Shown here: positions 1-11,586 of the stretch, piece by piece
How positions within the stretch are numbered: the stretch's first letter is position 1
Layout: every line of letters starts with the position of its first letter
Assembly (NCBI GenBank): GCA_963969345.1
Contig: OZ017766.1
Location: 3,286,001 to 3,350,000, forward strand
Direction of reading: 5' to 3'
Origin: Turbatrix aceti
Taxonomy: Eukaryota; Nematoda; Chromadorea; Rhabditida; Panagrolaimidae
DNA length: 64,000 nt
Translations under genes and position numbers: made by a program
Notes under the pieces: generated by a model
Seen by the model: the letters and a program-made list of their open reading frames with translations, nothing else
What the model was told of the DNA's origin: nothing
Database searches by the model: none

Positions 1-3000
1 TCCGCCAGGCGACCACTGCCTGGCGCACAACGTATCCTGTTCATCGGCGGCGTCCCCCTCTTTTTCTGGTTGTACGCAATTCTTCTATCTCCGAAGGATG
101 AGTGAGCGTTTGATGAATTTTTTTATAGTCCGATTAGGTGAAAACTTTTTAAATTATGAACGCTGGCAGCCAGAGCAGAGTGGTTTTCTTTCGTGAGAAA
201 AAATCAAAGAGGGGACAGCTGCAGCTGGGTTCGCAGCCTCCGCTAATGTTGACACATTTTACTACTCTACGTAGTGCTGGAGACGCGTCGGCAGAAAATA
301 GAGAGATCAAAGCGCCCGGATGGGAGGGGGATGCCAAACACCACGCCGCCTTGTTTTCGAGGAACTTGGTGGACGACAAAGAAGATGCCTGCAATGGACG
401 CGGACACTATGCTGCAACAACTTCGGAGGCAAGCTTTTCTTTCAATTGCAGATTTTTTTCAACAGCGTGTTGTGCACGCGCAAGGAAGAACAGTATAAGC
501 AAGAATAAAAATTAGACGAGTCAAAAAAAACATTGGATCATTCAGAAAAATAAAAAGATTAGGAAAACCGCGCACGTGATAATCCACGACTTCACGACCG
601 GATAAAGTTGTTTTTTGCTCCTCGAACGCCACACACACCCACCTTAAGCTGTTTATCACTCTTGAGAATAGACGCAGGTGCAACGAGTGCCATGGTCGTC
701 GGTGAAGAGGCAGAATGGGGGAGTAACGAGCGCTTTTCCATGGCAGGGATGCATTTGTCGCTGTTTCGATTGGTCAACAGTACCGAGGCCCGTACAGGGC
801 CTGTCTGCGGGTCCATGTCGTCACTCTTCTGCCTGGGGTACCCCCGGTGCATGGTGTTTGACGGGCAAGTTGGCTCGTGGACAGCCGTCTTCAAAACAAC
901 AAGACAAATAATATCCGAAATGAAAAAAAATAATATTACTGCACAATAAAACTGCGCGATTTACACCTACGTGGACATCATTTGTGCCTCCTAACATCTG
1001 GTCTAATGATAACTAACCACTGAGTAATGGTGAAATAAATAAATAAATAAATAAAAACTGCGCGACGGATGTTTTTCCACGCCAGCCAGAAGCAAAGTAA
1101 TAAAACCGTGGTCTCTGGAGTCAAAAAAGGCAGGCGTTACCGCAAAAAACAATTAAACGCAATTTTAACTTTTACCACTGGGAGACACTGGAGCGGTTCT
1201 TCCAAGGGTTCAAGTTCGTTCAAATTGCATGCGAACGCCCGCAAGAGTCCGCCGCTTCCTCCTCGCCGGATGCGGCCTCGAATTAAAACAACGGGCACGG
1301 CCTACAAAGGTAATCCCATGGCAAATCCCAGCAAGGGGAATAGAATAAACTGTGCCGTCTGACTCACGCTGTAACGACGAAAGTCGAACGTGAAGCAAAA
1401 ACACAACACAGCACAGTTGCAAGCATTATTACTAAAATAAAAAAAGATGCAGGCCCTCCCCCGACCGGCGAATAGCGTGAATAAATGAAACCTATATAAT
1501 TCTGAATAAATAAATATAAAATAGTATCAAAAATGCATGAAAATGTCCAGAAATCTAGATTCCGGGCACTGGAGTTCTTATCAGCCAGCGAGCATGGCAA
1601 AAACGCCGGCAGATGGCTCTCCAAAAATTAGGAGCAAAATCATTTCTACGGTACACAGATGCCAAAACACAGCAATAGAAAAACTCCAAAATTAATTTCC
1701 GATTCGATACGAAAATGTGGAAGCAAAAATCACGTCATGAATTTGCAGAACAAAAAAAAGTTGGTACAATTTTGCAGCAAAACACCACTCAGTTCAGTGG
1801 GGCTTGAAATCGGCTACGAAGGCGCGCAGCGTCTGGGTGGCAAAACAAATCCCAAGTCGCGTTCCAAATGGCCTAGAAACGGAACAGAACACAAGGTGCA
1901 AAAAAATACACATCTGGCACTCAAATTCAGACGCAAGCCTGCTTTTTTGCAAAACGGCCTTGCGCGTGACGTCTGGCTTAGGCTCCGGCGACGGTGACGC
2001 ACCGAAACCGCCGTGATCCAAACGCCAGTCGTTCATCACATGATGACAGATACCCGCGCAAAGGGTTCCGCGCTCTCTGCTCGTTTGAGCCTCAGGGCAA
2101 CTGGGGAGGGCGACACGTTCACCTGGGGAGACAGGACAAAAGTTACAAAGTCAAGGCTACCGGAAGAACAGGAACACAAGAGCGAGCGCAGTCAGGATCG
2201 GTTGCCAAAAAAATGATAAATTCATGCACGAAAACACCGAACCTGCCAGAGGCGCGTTCGTGACATTTGCAATCACATACCCGACTTCTAAAAAACAATC
2301 TGCAGGGGTATGAGCGCATAGCGACCAACAACCACCATCATGCCCGGATGCGGCGAGCACGCGCCTGTCGGCTCGTAGAGTTACGAACAAACAACGAACA
2401 GAGAAAACCGATTTTGAGCGGTGATAAGGGCGGAAGTTTTGCTTCGAACGTTTCGGAACGAACGTCCGACTGATCACAAAACTATCCTGCCAGTTGCTGC
2501 GGACGGTGTCGCGTGTGCGAGGAAAAAATTAATGGTTCAATAAAAACAGGCACAGAAGAGCACAATCATGCGACACTGATTTCGACCAATTTCACAATAA
2601 TCATTAAAGCGTGGTAATGAGTGGTTAGGAAATGTTTCCTTGCGGTCAAAGTCCTTTTTTCACCAACAAAGAAACCGACATTTGGAAAGAAGTGCTGCAA
2701 AATTAACTGTCGGACATCAAAAAAATCAGAACTTGATGGCAGGCAGTTTGCTGCAAGCGGCAACTGCAGTTGGCAGCGCCTGCATGCCTGCAACGTCATA
2801 ATCCAATTCAGCGTCAAAAACCGCAAGCACCTGGCCTTGCTGTTCAAAAATCTCTCCAAAGACAACGTATAAGTATGTCAAAACACACGTGCCGACCTGT
2901 CTAAGTTGCAGGGTACTAAGTTGCAGTCAACTTCCCCGCCGGTCTCGACTGCGACTTCCGACGTCATCAGGCGGGGTGCAATTACCCGTAGCCGCCAAAT

Positions 3001-3915
3001 TCTTCGATGAGCCCAAACCGTCTGCCTTTGTCATTAAAAAGGCCGTAAAAGTCGAGACAACGGCAAAGAGCCATCAACGGCTCCTCTGGGGCCGCACCGG
3101 TTAGTGGCCTCTTCAGACAGAAGGAAAGTAGCCCAAAGGAAGCGCGCGTGACGCATAATTTGTACGTCAATATTGGCCACATCCTGGCTGTTTATTCTCC
3201 GGCAAAAATGATGAACGGAAGGGGGGAAAGTGCCGCACAGGCGCGGAACTGGCAAATCAAAGCCGACTTCCGGGCTGCATAAATTACGCTGCGTCTGCTC
3301 GACGATCAAACAAACGTCAGAAAGCCAGTCCATGATAATCCATTCCTTTTTGAAGGCTGGGGATTATGTAAAGCCCAAGGTATTCACCGAAAAATAAGTG
3401 GTACAGCCGAGCTCAAAGTTAAATTGAGCACGTAACATAAGAGACCGCTCTTATCAGCGGTGCGTTGTTGCAACTTGATACTTGACGCCTCCGTTGCACG
3501 CAGGTGTACAGCATCCGAACGCGAGGCTACGGTCCGAGGCTTGAAAAACAAACGGATTACAACTGCATTATTCAAATCGAATGAGTGTCGTCCCGCGGTA
3601 CACGCGCACCTTCGGGCCTGCTCCGGGTTGCTCATGCACCACGCAAAGCCGCGAGCTCTAGCAAACTTGATTTGTGATCTCCATCCGGGATTGAAAGCGC
3701 GTGGCAACCACAATCCTTCAAACAAGTTGAGCACGCAGTCACAGACTACCTTCCGGTCACGTGCCCGACAATAAAATGGGTCACGCGACAAATCACTTCC
3801 AACGGAAGACGACATTAATCACTAAGATGCGAACGCTGCACTGATCGACAACTGGATCGCTGAAAGACCCCTTTGGAGACTTATCTCAGGGCCAATCCGG
3901 GCATTGCACCTCTAT
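1..3915. other. Region without a supportable gene
   Basis: Open frames here are short, lack splice-consistent partners and show no family motif that I recognise, on either strand. The sequence is mixed in composition, with many A-rich runs. A perfect 8-bp inverted repeat with a 7-base loop lies at positions 3-25. A tetranucleotide AAAT repeat lies near 1033-1056. The right edge is the stop codon of the phosphatase gene. The region could hold distal regulatory sequence or the end of a gene starting to the left of the window. Confidence 0.5.
1033..1056. repeat. (AAAT)n microsatellite
   Basis: About six uninterrupted copies of a four-base AAAT unit in non-coding sequence. It has no apparent function. 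Confidence 0.85.
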
Positions 3916-5274
3916 TTATCCAACAACAACCCCCTTATAGTAATCATCGAAAAACTTGGTAAGTCCAGGAAATTCCGGCTTGAGAAACTTCGCCTTGAGG
4001 AGCTTGTGGAGAATGACGTAGTGAACATAGAGGTACTGAGCTTCCACCTGGACGCAGTTGTTTCTCTGCCTACGAAGACCTCTGACGACTTCGGGAACGT
4101 CAGCGATGCTTTTGCCGAGCAGGAAACGCGAGAAAACAATATCGATGCAGACGATGCAGCCGGTGCGTCCGATGCCCGCTGAGCAGTGGACGAGTACCGG
4201 TTTCACATCGGCTTTGATCTGTGCCAGTAGCGTAAAAGCAGGTTCCCAGATCTTGGGCACGCCGCGGTCCGGCCAGTTGCACCAGTGGATGTGCTTGACA
4301 ACGAAGTTCTTGGTCGTCGACGTCACCCGGAGCATGGTCTGCTTGAGGACGTTCTCGGGATCGATGAAAGACACCTACAAAATTATTTTTTGTAACTGGA
4401 CAACTCGTTTTTCGCGCACACTCATGGTCGTGACGTGTAGGTTGAGCTCGGTGATAAAGACCTCTTGGCCTTCTGTTTCGTTCCAGTACTGGTAGCATTT
4501 GTTCCCACTTGCCTCCGTGACGTCGCAGAGCATCACGATGGACTGACACTCCTCCTGCAGAACGATGCACCAGAAGTCGGCGAGCGTCAGCTGCAGAGGC
4601 GCCTGGGCGCAGATGTATTGGTGAAGGTTGTCCTCCATGAAAACGTAATTGGCGTGCACGTAATCCGAAGGCAGTCCCTGCAGCCTGACTCGGGTGGCCT
4701 CGCAGCAGGGCACATCCTTGTACCTGTTCTTTTGGGGGTTTTCAAGAAAAGAGCAGTGCTCGGCGGGGTTCGGGGTAGATTTGTTCAAACTGTTGAACTC
4801 CGCCTTCAGGCCTTCGACGCCCAGGCCAATGGCACGTTCGGCAAACTTTATGGCCAGCTGAACTTTTGTATCTCGACGAGAAGACTTGGACTTTGGTGTT
4901 GCACAATCAATTCTTCGTGACGATCGCTTCTTTTTGGCCTAAAAAACATTGCTTTATGCCTGCGTGTTTTCTCGCAAAAAACTCACGCTTTTGCTGCTCA
5001 TACTGTTATCGTGCTGAGTTCTCGCAGATTGTTCAACGGGCGCGCCGACGATGGTCTTCTTCTTACTGTGGGGACTGTTACTAACGACCTTTTTAGTACT
5101 ACGAAGTTTGGACTCTTGACTCATGGTAACATCGACGGTATCTTTGGTTTTGCGCGAAACCTGTGTAACCTTCTTTCGATTTTTTGACACCTTTTTTTGG
5201 GTGGAGGGTGCTGCTTGCGGCGATTCCACCGTGTTTCGCGTGCGGTTTTTGCCTCCCTTCTTCGGCTTACTCAT
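3916..5274 (-). CDS. Protein tyrosine phosphatase, classical receptor-less type
   Basis: Model: complement of 3916-4374, 4420-4938 and 4987-5274, giving about 421 residues. It removes phosphate from phosphotyrosine. The first about 115 residues are Lys/Ser/Arg-rich and look disordered. The catalytic domain follows, with a pTyr-recognition loop (KNRYKDVPC), a QAPL motif, a WPD loop (NWPDRGVP) and the signature HCSAGIGRTG, whose nucleophile is about Cys333. A downstream Q-loop region (NNCVQVEAQY) is also present, so the enzyme should be active. There is no signal peptide or membrane segment, so it is probably cytoplasmic or nuclear. Nematodes carry many such small PTPs, so I give no symbol. The last intron has two in-phase donors. 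I used 4419, which gives a 45-nt intron; the alternative at 4404 gives only 30 nt. Confidence 0.93.
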
Positions 5275-5429
5275 GCTGGATGACGTAACAGACGACGCGT
5301 TCGTTTAACGGCAATAATAACACGACACTTACATTAATTTCGTTTCAAATAAAGATATAGGGAAATTTCAGTTCCGAGATTTGAATGATTACGTGGAAAT
5401 TTACGTATGTCCGGCAACAAAATATAATT

Positions 5430-5435
5430 TTTATT
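5430..5435 (-). terminator. Polyadenylation signal AATAAA for the SLC22 gene
   Basis: AATAAA on the minus strand about 100 nt after the transporter stop codon. A second copy lies at 5451-5456. Confidence 0.5.
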
Positions 5436-5537
5436 CGGGTCAAAATAACTTTTATTAGAGCCAGAATAAAATCGTCATAACAAAATCAAAACAAAAATTT
5501 AAATAACTTGCAGTTACAAAAAAAAATAACAGAAGCA

Positions 5538-7244
5538 TCAGGCTTTCAGAGGCGCCATATCGAGTGTCTGGCTTTCGGATCTCTCCAGGGCGGCCGCGCT
5601 TTCATTTGCAGGTGTCGGCATTGTATCGGGAAGTGGCTTGTTTTTTGTTTCAGGCACCACGAGGGTGAAGAGAAACATGTCGACAAAAGCAAATGTAGCA
5701 AGCGTCACGTACGGCAGAGGATCCCAGAGGTCGCCGAGGACGACCACTTGGGGTCCGAGAACGACGCCGATACGCGTGAAAAACTGTACAAATGAATACG
5801 CCAGATTTCGGATGCACGTGGGAAAGAGTTCGCCGCACGAAATGGAGTTTCCTATGTAGAGCTGGACTGTGAAGGCAACTACCGAGACAACTGCTACTCG
5901 GATGACCGCGCTGTACGTGGATTCAAGGCCCAGGAGGTGGATGCCGAAGATGAGAGTGCACGCGGACGCGATTTCGGTGAGCGCGACAACGTGCACGACC
6001 TTGCGACCGAACCATAGGAATTTGAAGTCCATGAACGCCGTGACAATGTTGATCGCACACCGGAGGATGCCGACGATCATCGTGTTGACGTAGATGGAGC
6101 CCGAGACGCGTTCCATGTTGAAGATGAGTCCGTAATTAATCAGCGAAGTTGCAAAGCTGAAAGTGATTTGCTGGGATAAAAAATCGACAGCTTACATTAA
6201 AGACTCACTAGCTGAGCGAGAGCACGAAGATGTACAGCGAGAACCGGCAGTTGGCGAAGAGGTGGATGTACGTGTACTTCTTCGCTTTTGCCTCGTGCTT
6301 CTCCGAGTGCTCCTGCTCGGCAATGAGCGTGCGTCTGAGCAGGATGACGTCGCACTCACGACCGTCGAACTTGCACATGCGAACGATGGCAGCTTCGGCC
6401 TCCTTGAGCCGGCCCTGCTGAGCCAGGTAACTCGGGCTCTCGGAGAGGAAGAAGAGCATGATGAAGGCCGGCAGCGTGATTGCTGCCGAGAGCCAGGCGA
6501 AGGTACGCCACTCGCCTGCAATGTAGGCCACGACTGCCACGCACACGTAATTCGGGGCCGAAGACACAATGTTGTTGATCCAAAGCCGGTCTCGACGAGG
6601 CACGCATTCGACGCAGAACACGATCATGACGCCCAGGATGCCTCCGTTGAAGACGTTGACGCCAAAGCGGACGGCCGTGAATGTGACGAGGTCGTGCGTG
6701 AGGGTGGAGAGGATCATGCCAACGATGCACCCCCCATTGGCGAGCAGCAGGGTCTTCCGACGACCGTAGAGGTCGCTGAGCTGACCAAAGATCATCGATC
6801 CTACCATGACGCCGATCATCTGGACGGATGTGCTGAGCTTGACTACCTTCGCATCGCCGCAGAAGAGCTGCCACTCGACGTTGACAGACCGAAACTGGCT
6901 GGAGAGCTCGACGTCGCAGCTCTCACCCGCATCCCACAGTCGGGTCACCTGGGCACACGCCTGCTTGTTGGTCAGGTTGGCCAGATCGTGTTCTCCGCAG
7001 GCGATGACATCGGGGGTCACGCCTAAACCAATTTTTTTGTTGCTGGGCAAAAAAATCACTGGAAAACACCTGCAAACATCATGAAAAGCTGATTCGCCAA
7101 AGTGCAGAAAATCATGAGAAACACTGTAACGCAGACAAAGACCGTGTAGCGGCCGAGCTGGATGAAGTCATTGAGCTTCGGCTGCGTGGCATCGGTCAGC
7201 GCGGCAAGCGTTGACGGTGAGTGCTTCAACGAGTGTCCCGGCAT
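5538..7244 (-). CDS. SLC22 / organic cation transporter-like MFS carrier
   Basis: Model: complement of 5538-6156, 6209-7022 and 7070-7244, giving 535 residues. It is a plasma-membrane carrier for organic cations, anions or carnitine; the substrate cannot be told from sequence. It has an N-terminal helix, then a long extracellular loop with Cys residues as in SLC22 proteins. The MFS loop signature GQLSDLYGRRKT is at about 138-149, and the helices of both halves follow. The joined frame at the second splice restores a continuous helix (YFATSLINYGLIFN). The C-terminal tail is short and polar. The start is the first in-frame ATG, 12 residues before the basic/polar N-terminus. The gene is in the same orientation as the phosphatase downstream, with a 263-bp gap. 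Confidence 0.92.
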
Positions 7245-9166
7245 GGCTGCTTCGGTTTTTTAGCCTGGTCAATGTTGTGACAAGACAAACCTACTAAAAA
7301 AGTGATAACAATTCAGGTGAAGGTGATCTTTGATAAGAGGTTTTGCCGGTAGCTGCCGACGACATACAACCAAATGATTTCAGACAGCAACTAATTTTCA
7401 CCGAAACCCGGAACTAATGTTTTATAGTACGTTTGCGCAAACAACGCGCGTGGCATCTGACAGTCAGGTAGTAAAACGCCAAAAACTACACGAGTAAATA
7501 TTATTTCCGTGTTCCAAGGTTCCTTTCCTCTATTTTAACTCATTTTGTTGTCATGAGGCAATTTCAGAGATGACATGACGTCTGCGAGATTTTATCAGTC
7601 GGAGATTGTATCAGCTGGGAAACGACAACTCGGATGCGTACATTATTTTTGATTAGCCATTACACCTGTATTCGTCGAAGCGCGACTACTCACGCGGGAA
7701 ATCGTGTTCTATGAGTTGCAACGTGATTAAGGAGGAGTCCGCTGAAACGGTTCTGTTTTTGCTCCGACCTGGAGGGTTGGCCTTGTTTGTATGACATTTG
7801 TAAGTTGTTGTGTTGTTGTGTGCCCGGTAGTGGTAACTCTGCTGCCCAAGGAATTCTGAAATTATACCGTACAGACATGGAGACAATAGACTGCAACGAG
7901 TATATCGAGTTTTGTATACATGGAAAAAATTATTTACGACATTATACAACAAAGGTCGTGAGAAAGTGCGTAAAAGGACCGTGTCGTAAAATAACTATGC
8001 AAGGGTGTCAACAAGTAAGAATACAAAGCGGCCTACCAGAAAAGTAGCGTGCCACAGGTTGGTCTCTCGATGGCACTTGCTTATAGGCGGCGATCAAAGA
8101 CCACCAGTCAGTAGATTCCGATGTTTGGCAACATGAGCACATTCACTATGTGCCAAAGTACTTATAAAAAGTTTAGCTTCGATTGACGCCAATATTGCGT
8201 AACTATTATCTACTTTGTTTTTGTATATTTTGTAAACCGATGAATAACTATAAATCGTTGGTCTGTTTTGGCAGATCCTAAATGTACAAATATATAAATT
8301 AGTTTGTTTTATTTTTTCAACAGGTCCATAGCATCATACAAATTTTGCACAAATAGTTACTGATGTCTTTCTACGTACCCATTAAAAAAACAATGCACGG
8401 AAAGGCGTAAATCTTATAATTGGTAGAGTATAGTCAAGAAGGTGTATGCAGTTTGGCCTCATAAAGTAGGGCAAAATCCGGTCTTTTGTTGTTAACATTA
8501 GTTTCGAAGTCAAGTTGAGGTTTTAAACCAATGGTACGATTGTCATATTTTTTAATAAACGATGTTTGTAATTTGGGTGTATTTTTATTGCAAATTATCA
8601 CAAACTGTGACTCTGAGATTTCAATTTGTGATCCCTAAAAAAAAATTTCCGTACATTCTTTTAAATTTATTTTTTGAATATGCGCTAAAGAGCTTCCTAA
8701 AATTGTACAAAAATTAGGCCGTCTGTTACATATTAACTTTGACGAATTTCTTATCTAGAGTTGCCTAGATCTATTTCTGTTAACTTGTTGTTAAATTCCC
8801 AGTCGTTTAATTATTAATAAAAAACTTTTTTTAAGAGATTTAACTGCACCCTAGTAACTATTGGACGTTATAAGGTCTTTTACACGTTTGTTATAAACAT
8901 GTGTTTAGAACAAACGTGTAATCTATGAAACAATTACTTTTTCGATGAATTCGGTCACCTAATGTTAGCTGATTTTTTCCCATTTGTATCCTTAAGATAA
9001 ACATGTTTTTTTCTAAACATTGTAGTTTCGTATATTACACGTGTTTGATATATATTTTTTTTATCATGTTTCTACTTTTAGCATTTTTATTTGTTGCAAC
9101 TACTCACGTACGCAATACCAATATCGTTATTTATGTGAAATTCATACTGTTATAACGACGTTAACG
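7245..9166. other. AT-rich intergenic region
   Basis: About 1.9 kb between the transporter start and the first chemoreceptor start. It is strongly AT-rich from 8.1 kb onward. A short plus-strand frame at 7787-8047 shows no recognisable domain. It probably holds promoters of the flanking, divergently transcribed genes. Confidence 0.6.
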
Positions 9167-10344
9167 ATGGCCGGTGGTATACTGCCGAGAGAGCGAATGC
9201 ACCGGATGCTGATGGTATCACTGCCAATAATAAACTGTAGGCGATACCTTGTTTTTTTCCAATTTAAAGATTTGTGTTCAGGCAGAGGCATCGGTGATTA
9301 CGTTGATCTCATTTCGTCCAGAATCTCGCTCGTGGAAGCCATAGTTCATGTTCTCATCCCGATATGCAACATTCCGTTTTGGTACATTTTGGCCACGAGA
9401 TACAGGTACATTCTTCACCGCCGTATTCGTCCTTATTTTGTCTTTTCTTTTGCCTGTATGGGCGTCCTTTACGCCACCAAGTTGTACCTGTTTGCCGATG
9501 CCTTCTTTTTCATCACAATGGGTGCGTTGGAGGTTTCTGATTCGACATTCGGTAATGCAGGCTTCTGTTTCAGATCTATCAATGAGCGGCGTGCTAAGAC
9601 CGGTGTACTATATTCACGATGGCATCTTTGTAGGCTTTTTGATCAACTTCAACCTCATGTGCGTTGAATGCTTTTTCTCGGCGTACGATCCATATCGATA
9701 TGAAACAGATCGGTCGTACGGATCCAGCACCTACATCCTGCCCCTTAATCTGACGATTTCGTTCGTACTGGTCACGCTGGTGTTTATGCGCTACATTGAA
9801 ACGTTTGTTATCCCCATAGTGATCAGTTCTTTAAACACCCTGGCCTTGATCTGCCTCATTATCTTATATCTACGTAGCAGATGCCATCTAAAACGGTACT
9901 ACAGTATCTCACTTAACGCTCGGTATCAGGTTGGCACTTTTGTTTGGTATTTGTAAGAAGTGTGTCTCTAACGTCGCTCCAAAATTTTAAAAAACACCGT
10001 TTTAGGTAAAACAAAACCTTGAATTATTCCTCGTGCTGATCCTCTTCGTCATGATGACAGCGACCCTGACTTTCGTGTTCAGCGTCCTCTTTGCCATTTC
10101 GTTGAAAGCCAACGACGACGAATGCTGGCAAGTGTTCTACTACCAACTGATAAACGTGACCACTGCGTTCTACAACCTCGGCTCGTCGAGCATACTCTGC
10201 CTACTCTTTCGAAAACTTCGAGAAGTCATGCTTTCCTGGGTGCCGTGTTATCATAAGAAAAAACCCATAACATTGCGTGAAGAAGGCAAGATTTACTTCA
10301 ACGAACTTGCGTTGCAGTGGAATCGGCCGACAAAAACAGCCTGA
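9167..10344 (+). CDS. Seven-transmembrane chemoreceptor-like protein, copy 1 (Sra-superfamily-like)
   Basis: Model: 9167-9236, 9282-9521, 9574-9929 and 10006-10344, giving 334 residues. Several hydrophobic helices are visible. The motif DPYRYE follows the third exon start, and SLNARYQVKQN lies before the sixth helix. That last motif resembles the (L)SxRYQxxEN segment that I know from the nematode sra/srab/sre receptor group, so assignment to the Sra superfamily is an inference. Its probable role is a G-protein-coupled sensory receptor in neurons. It shares exon count, phases and exon-2 length (240 bp) with the paralogue at 13034-14343, and both end with NxLALQWNRP-like sequence. The start ATG was chosen because its short exon aligns with that of the paralogue (both contain MHR). 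Confidence 0.8.
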
Positions 10345-10469
10345 ATTTAATTGAATTTATCTACGGCGCCATGTTATAAATTTACTGTAATTATTCGTTG
10401 TGAGACACCGAGTCAAAGTATTATTCCTATGTACGTGCGTACCGAGCATTATCCCAAAACACACAACAT

Positions 10470-10477
10470 GTTTGAAA
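10470..10477 (+). repeat. Left target-site duplication of the hAT-type element
   Basis: GTTTGAAA, repeated exactly at 11579-11586 on the other side of the element. Confidence 0.85.
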
Positions 10478-10488
10478 CAGTGTTGTCG

Positions 10489-10860
10489 GGTTCGGAAATT
10501 TTTCGGGTAACCCGACCCGAACCCGAACCCGAACCCGAAAATTTCGGGTAACCCGACCCGAACCCGAACCCGAACCCGAAAATTTCGGGTAACCCGACCC
10601 GAACCCGAACCCGAACCCGAAAATTTCGGGTAACCCGACCCGAACCCGAACCCGAACCCGAAATTTTCGGGTTACCCGACCCGAACCTGAACCCGAACCC
10701 GAAAATTTCGGGTAACCCGACCCGAACTCGAACTCGAACCCGAAAATTTCGGGTTACCCGACCCGAACCAAAACCCGAACCCGAAAATTTCGGGTTACCC
10801 GACCCGAAACCCGAAGTTCGGGTAACCCGACCCGAAAACCCGACCCGAACTTCAACCCGG
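10489..10860. repeat. Subterminal repeat array 1 of the hAT-type element
   Basis: About nine degenerate units built from CCCGAACCCGAACCCGAAAA and TTTCGGGTAA. Each unit is partly palindromic, because CGGGTTACCCG-like pieces fold back. It is part of the transposon and not coding. Confidence 0.85.
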
Positions 10861-11229
10861 CAATTTTATGCAAGCTGTCACAAACCGAAAGTCAAACGAA
10901 AAAAAATTTTAAAAGAACATGAATAACGATTTTAATCCAAAATTTCATCGGGCACCAGATGATTTAGGTAGGTGCGTCCCATATATTCTACGACGAAAAA
11001 CGCAAACAAATGTTTCCAGCATGTGCCGACAACACACCTGAGGGGTCAATCGACGCCGCTGTTCGGCAGCGCGAGTTGTTTTGCTTCCCTAACTCATCGG
11101 CAGAGCATTCGCTTTATAGTCGCGGTACACCGCAACGTCATGCGGGCCGCGTTTGTCCATACTATACGCTGATGGACACCATAGCGCTGATTGACAGCAC
11201 ACCCTCTTCCCAACACAGCGGCCAAAGTG

Positions 11230-11575
11230 TTGTCGGGTTCTGAAATTTTCGGGTTACCCGACCCGAACCCGAACCCGAACCCGAAAATTTCGGGTAACCC
11301 GACCCGAACCCGAACCCGAACCCGAAAATTTCGGGTAACCCGACCCGAACCCGAACTCGAACCCGAAAATTTCGGGTAACCCGACCCGAACCCGAACCCG
11401 AACCCGAAAATTTCGGGTAACCCGACCCGAACTCGAACTCGAACCCGAAAATTTCGGGTTACCCGACCCGAACCAAAACCCGAACCCGAAAATTTCGGGT
11501 TACCCGACCCGAAACCCGGGATTTTCGGGTCGGGTTCGGGTCGGGTCGGGTTTCGGGTCGGGTAACCCGACAACA
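11230..11575. repeat. Subterminal repeat array 2 of the hAT-type element
   Basis: Same unit and order as array 1. Both arrays contain the variant units with 'ACTCGAACTCG' and 'ACCAAAACCCG' in the same order, which points to a segmental copy of one array from the other. Confidence 0.85.
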
Positions 11576-11578
11576 CTG

Positions 11579-11586
11579 GTTTGAAA
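11579..11586 (+). repeat. Right target-site duplication of the hAT-type element
   Basis: GTTTGAAA directly after the terminal inverted repeat. It is identical to 10470-10477. Confidence 0.85.

Larger units (their letters stand above)
10478..11578. mobile_element. Non-autonomous hAT-type DNA transposon
   Basis: The 1,101-bp element begins CAGTGTTGTCGGGTT and ends with the reverse complement AACCCGACAACACTG. It is flanked by perfect 8-bp duplications GTTTGAAA. An 8-bp target duplication with CAGTG-type ends is characteristic of the hAT superfamily. It has no transposase frame. Two arrays of a roughly 41-bp repeat, made of CCCGAACCC and TTTCGGGTAA pieces, occupy about 10489-10860 and 11230-11575. 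About 370 bp of unrelated AT-richer sequence separates them. A second left-end-like sequence (AGTGTTGTCGGGTT) starts near 11228, so the element may be a nested or internally duplicated copy. It inserted between the two chemoreceptor genes. Confidence 0.85.

Noticed and set aside
3..25. Perfect 8-bp stem with 7-base loop at the window start
   Set aside because: Isolated hairpin with no gene or transposon context visible. Cannot be interpreted at the window edge.
156..515. 119-residue open frame on the plus strand near the window start
   Set aside because: Low-quality composition, no family features and overlapping frames of similar length.
3384..3815. 143-residue open frame on the minus strand
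   Set aside because: No domain, signal or splice partner, and composition like the surrounding non-coding sequence.
6163..7026. 287-residue plus-strand frame opposite the SLC22 gene
   Set aside because: Antisense shadow of a GC-rich transporter exon with acidic, unstructured composition.
7787..8047. 86-residue plus-strand frame with several Cys
   Set aside because: No ATG context, no homology recognised, and the AT-rich surroundings make a chance frame likely.
11089..11118. tRNA-like D-arm/anticodon-like stretch (CTAACTCATCGGCAGAGCATTCGC) inside the transposon
   Set aside because: No matching T-arm with GGTTCGA and no acceptor stem follow. At most it is a decayed tRNA-derived piece.
10489..11575. 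Regularly repeated units reminiscent of a CRISPR array or telomeric repeats
   Set aside because: The units are contiguous, degenerate and without spacers, and nematode telomeres are TTAGGC. The terminal inverted repeats and target duplication identify a transposon.
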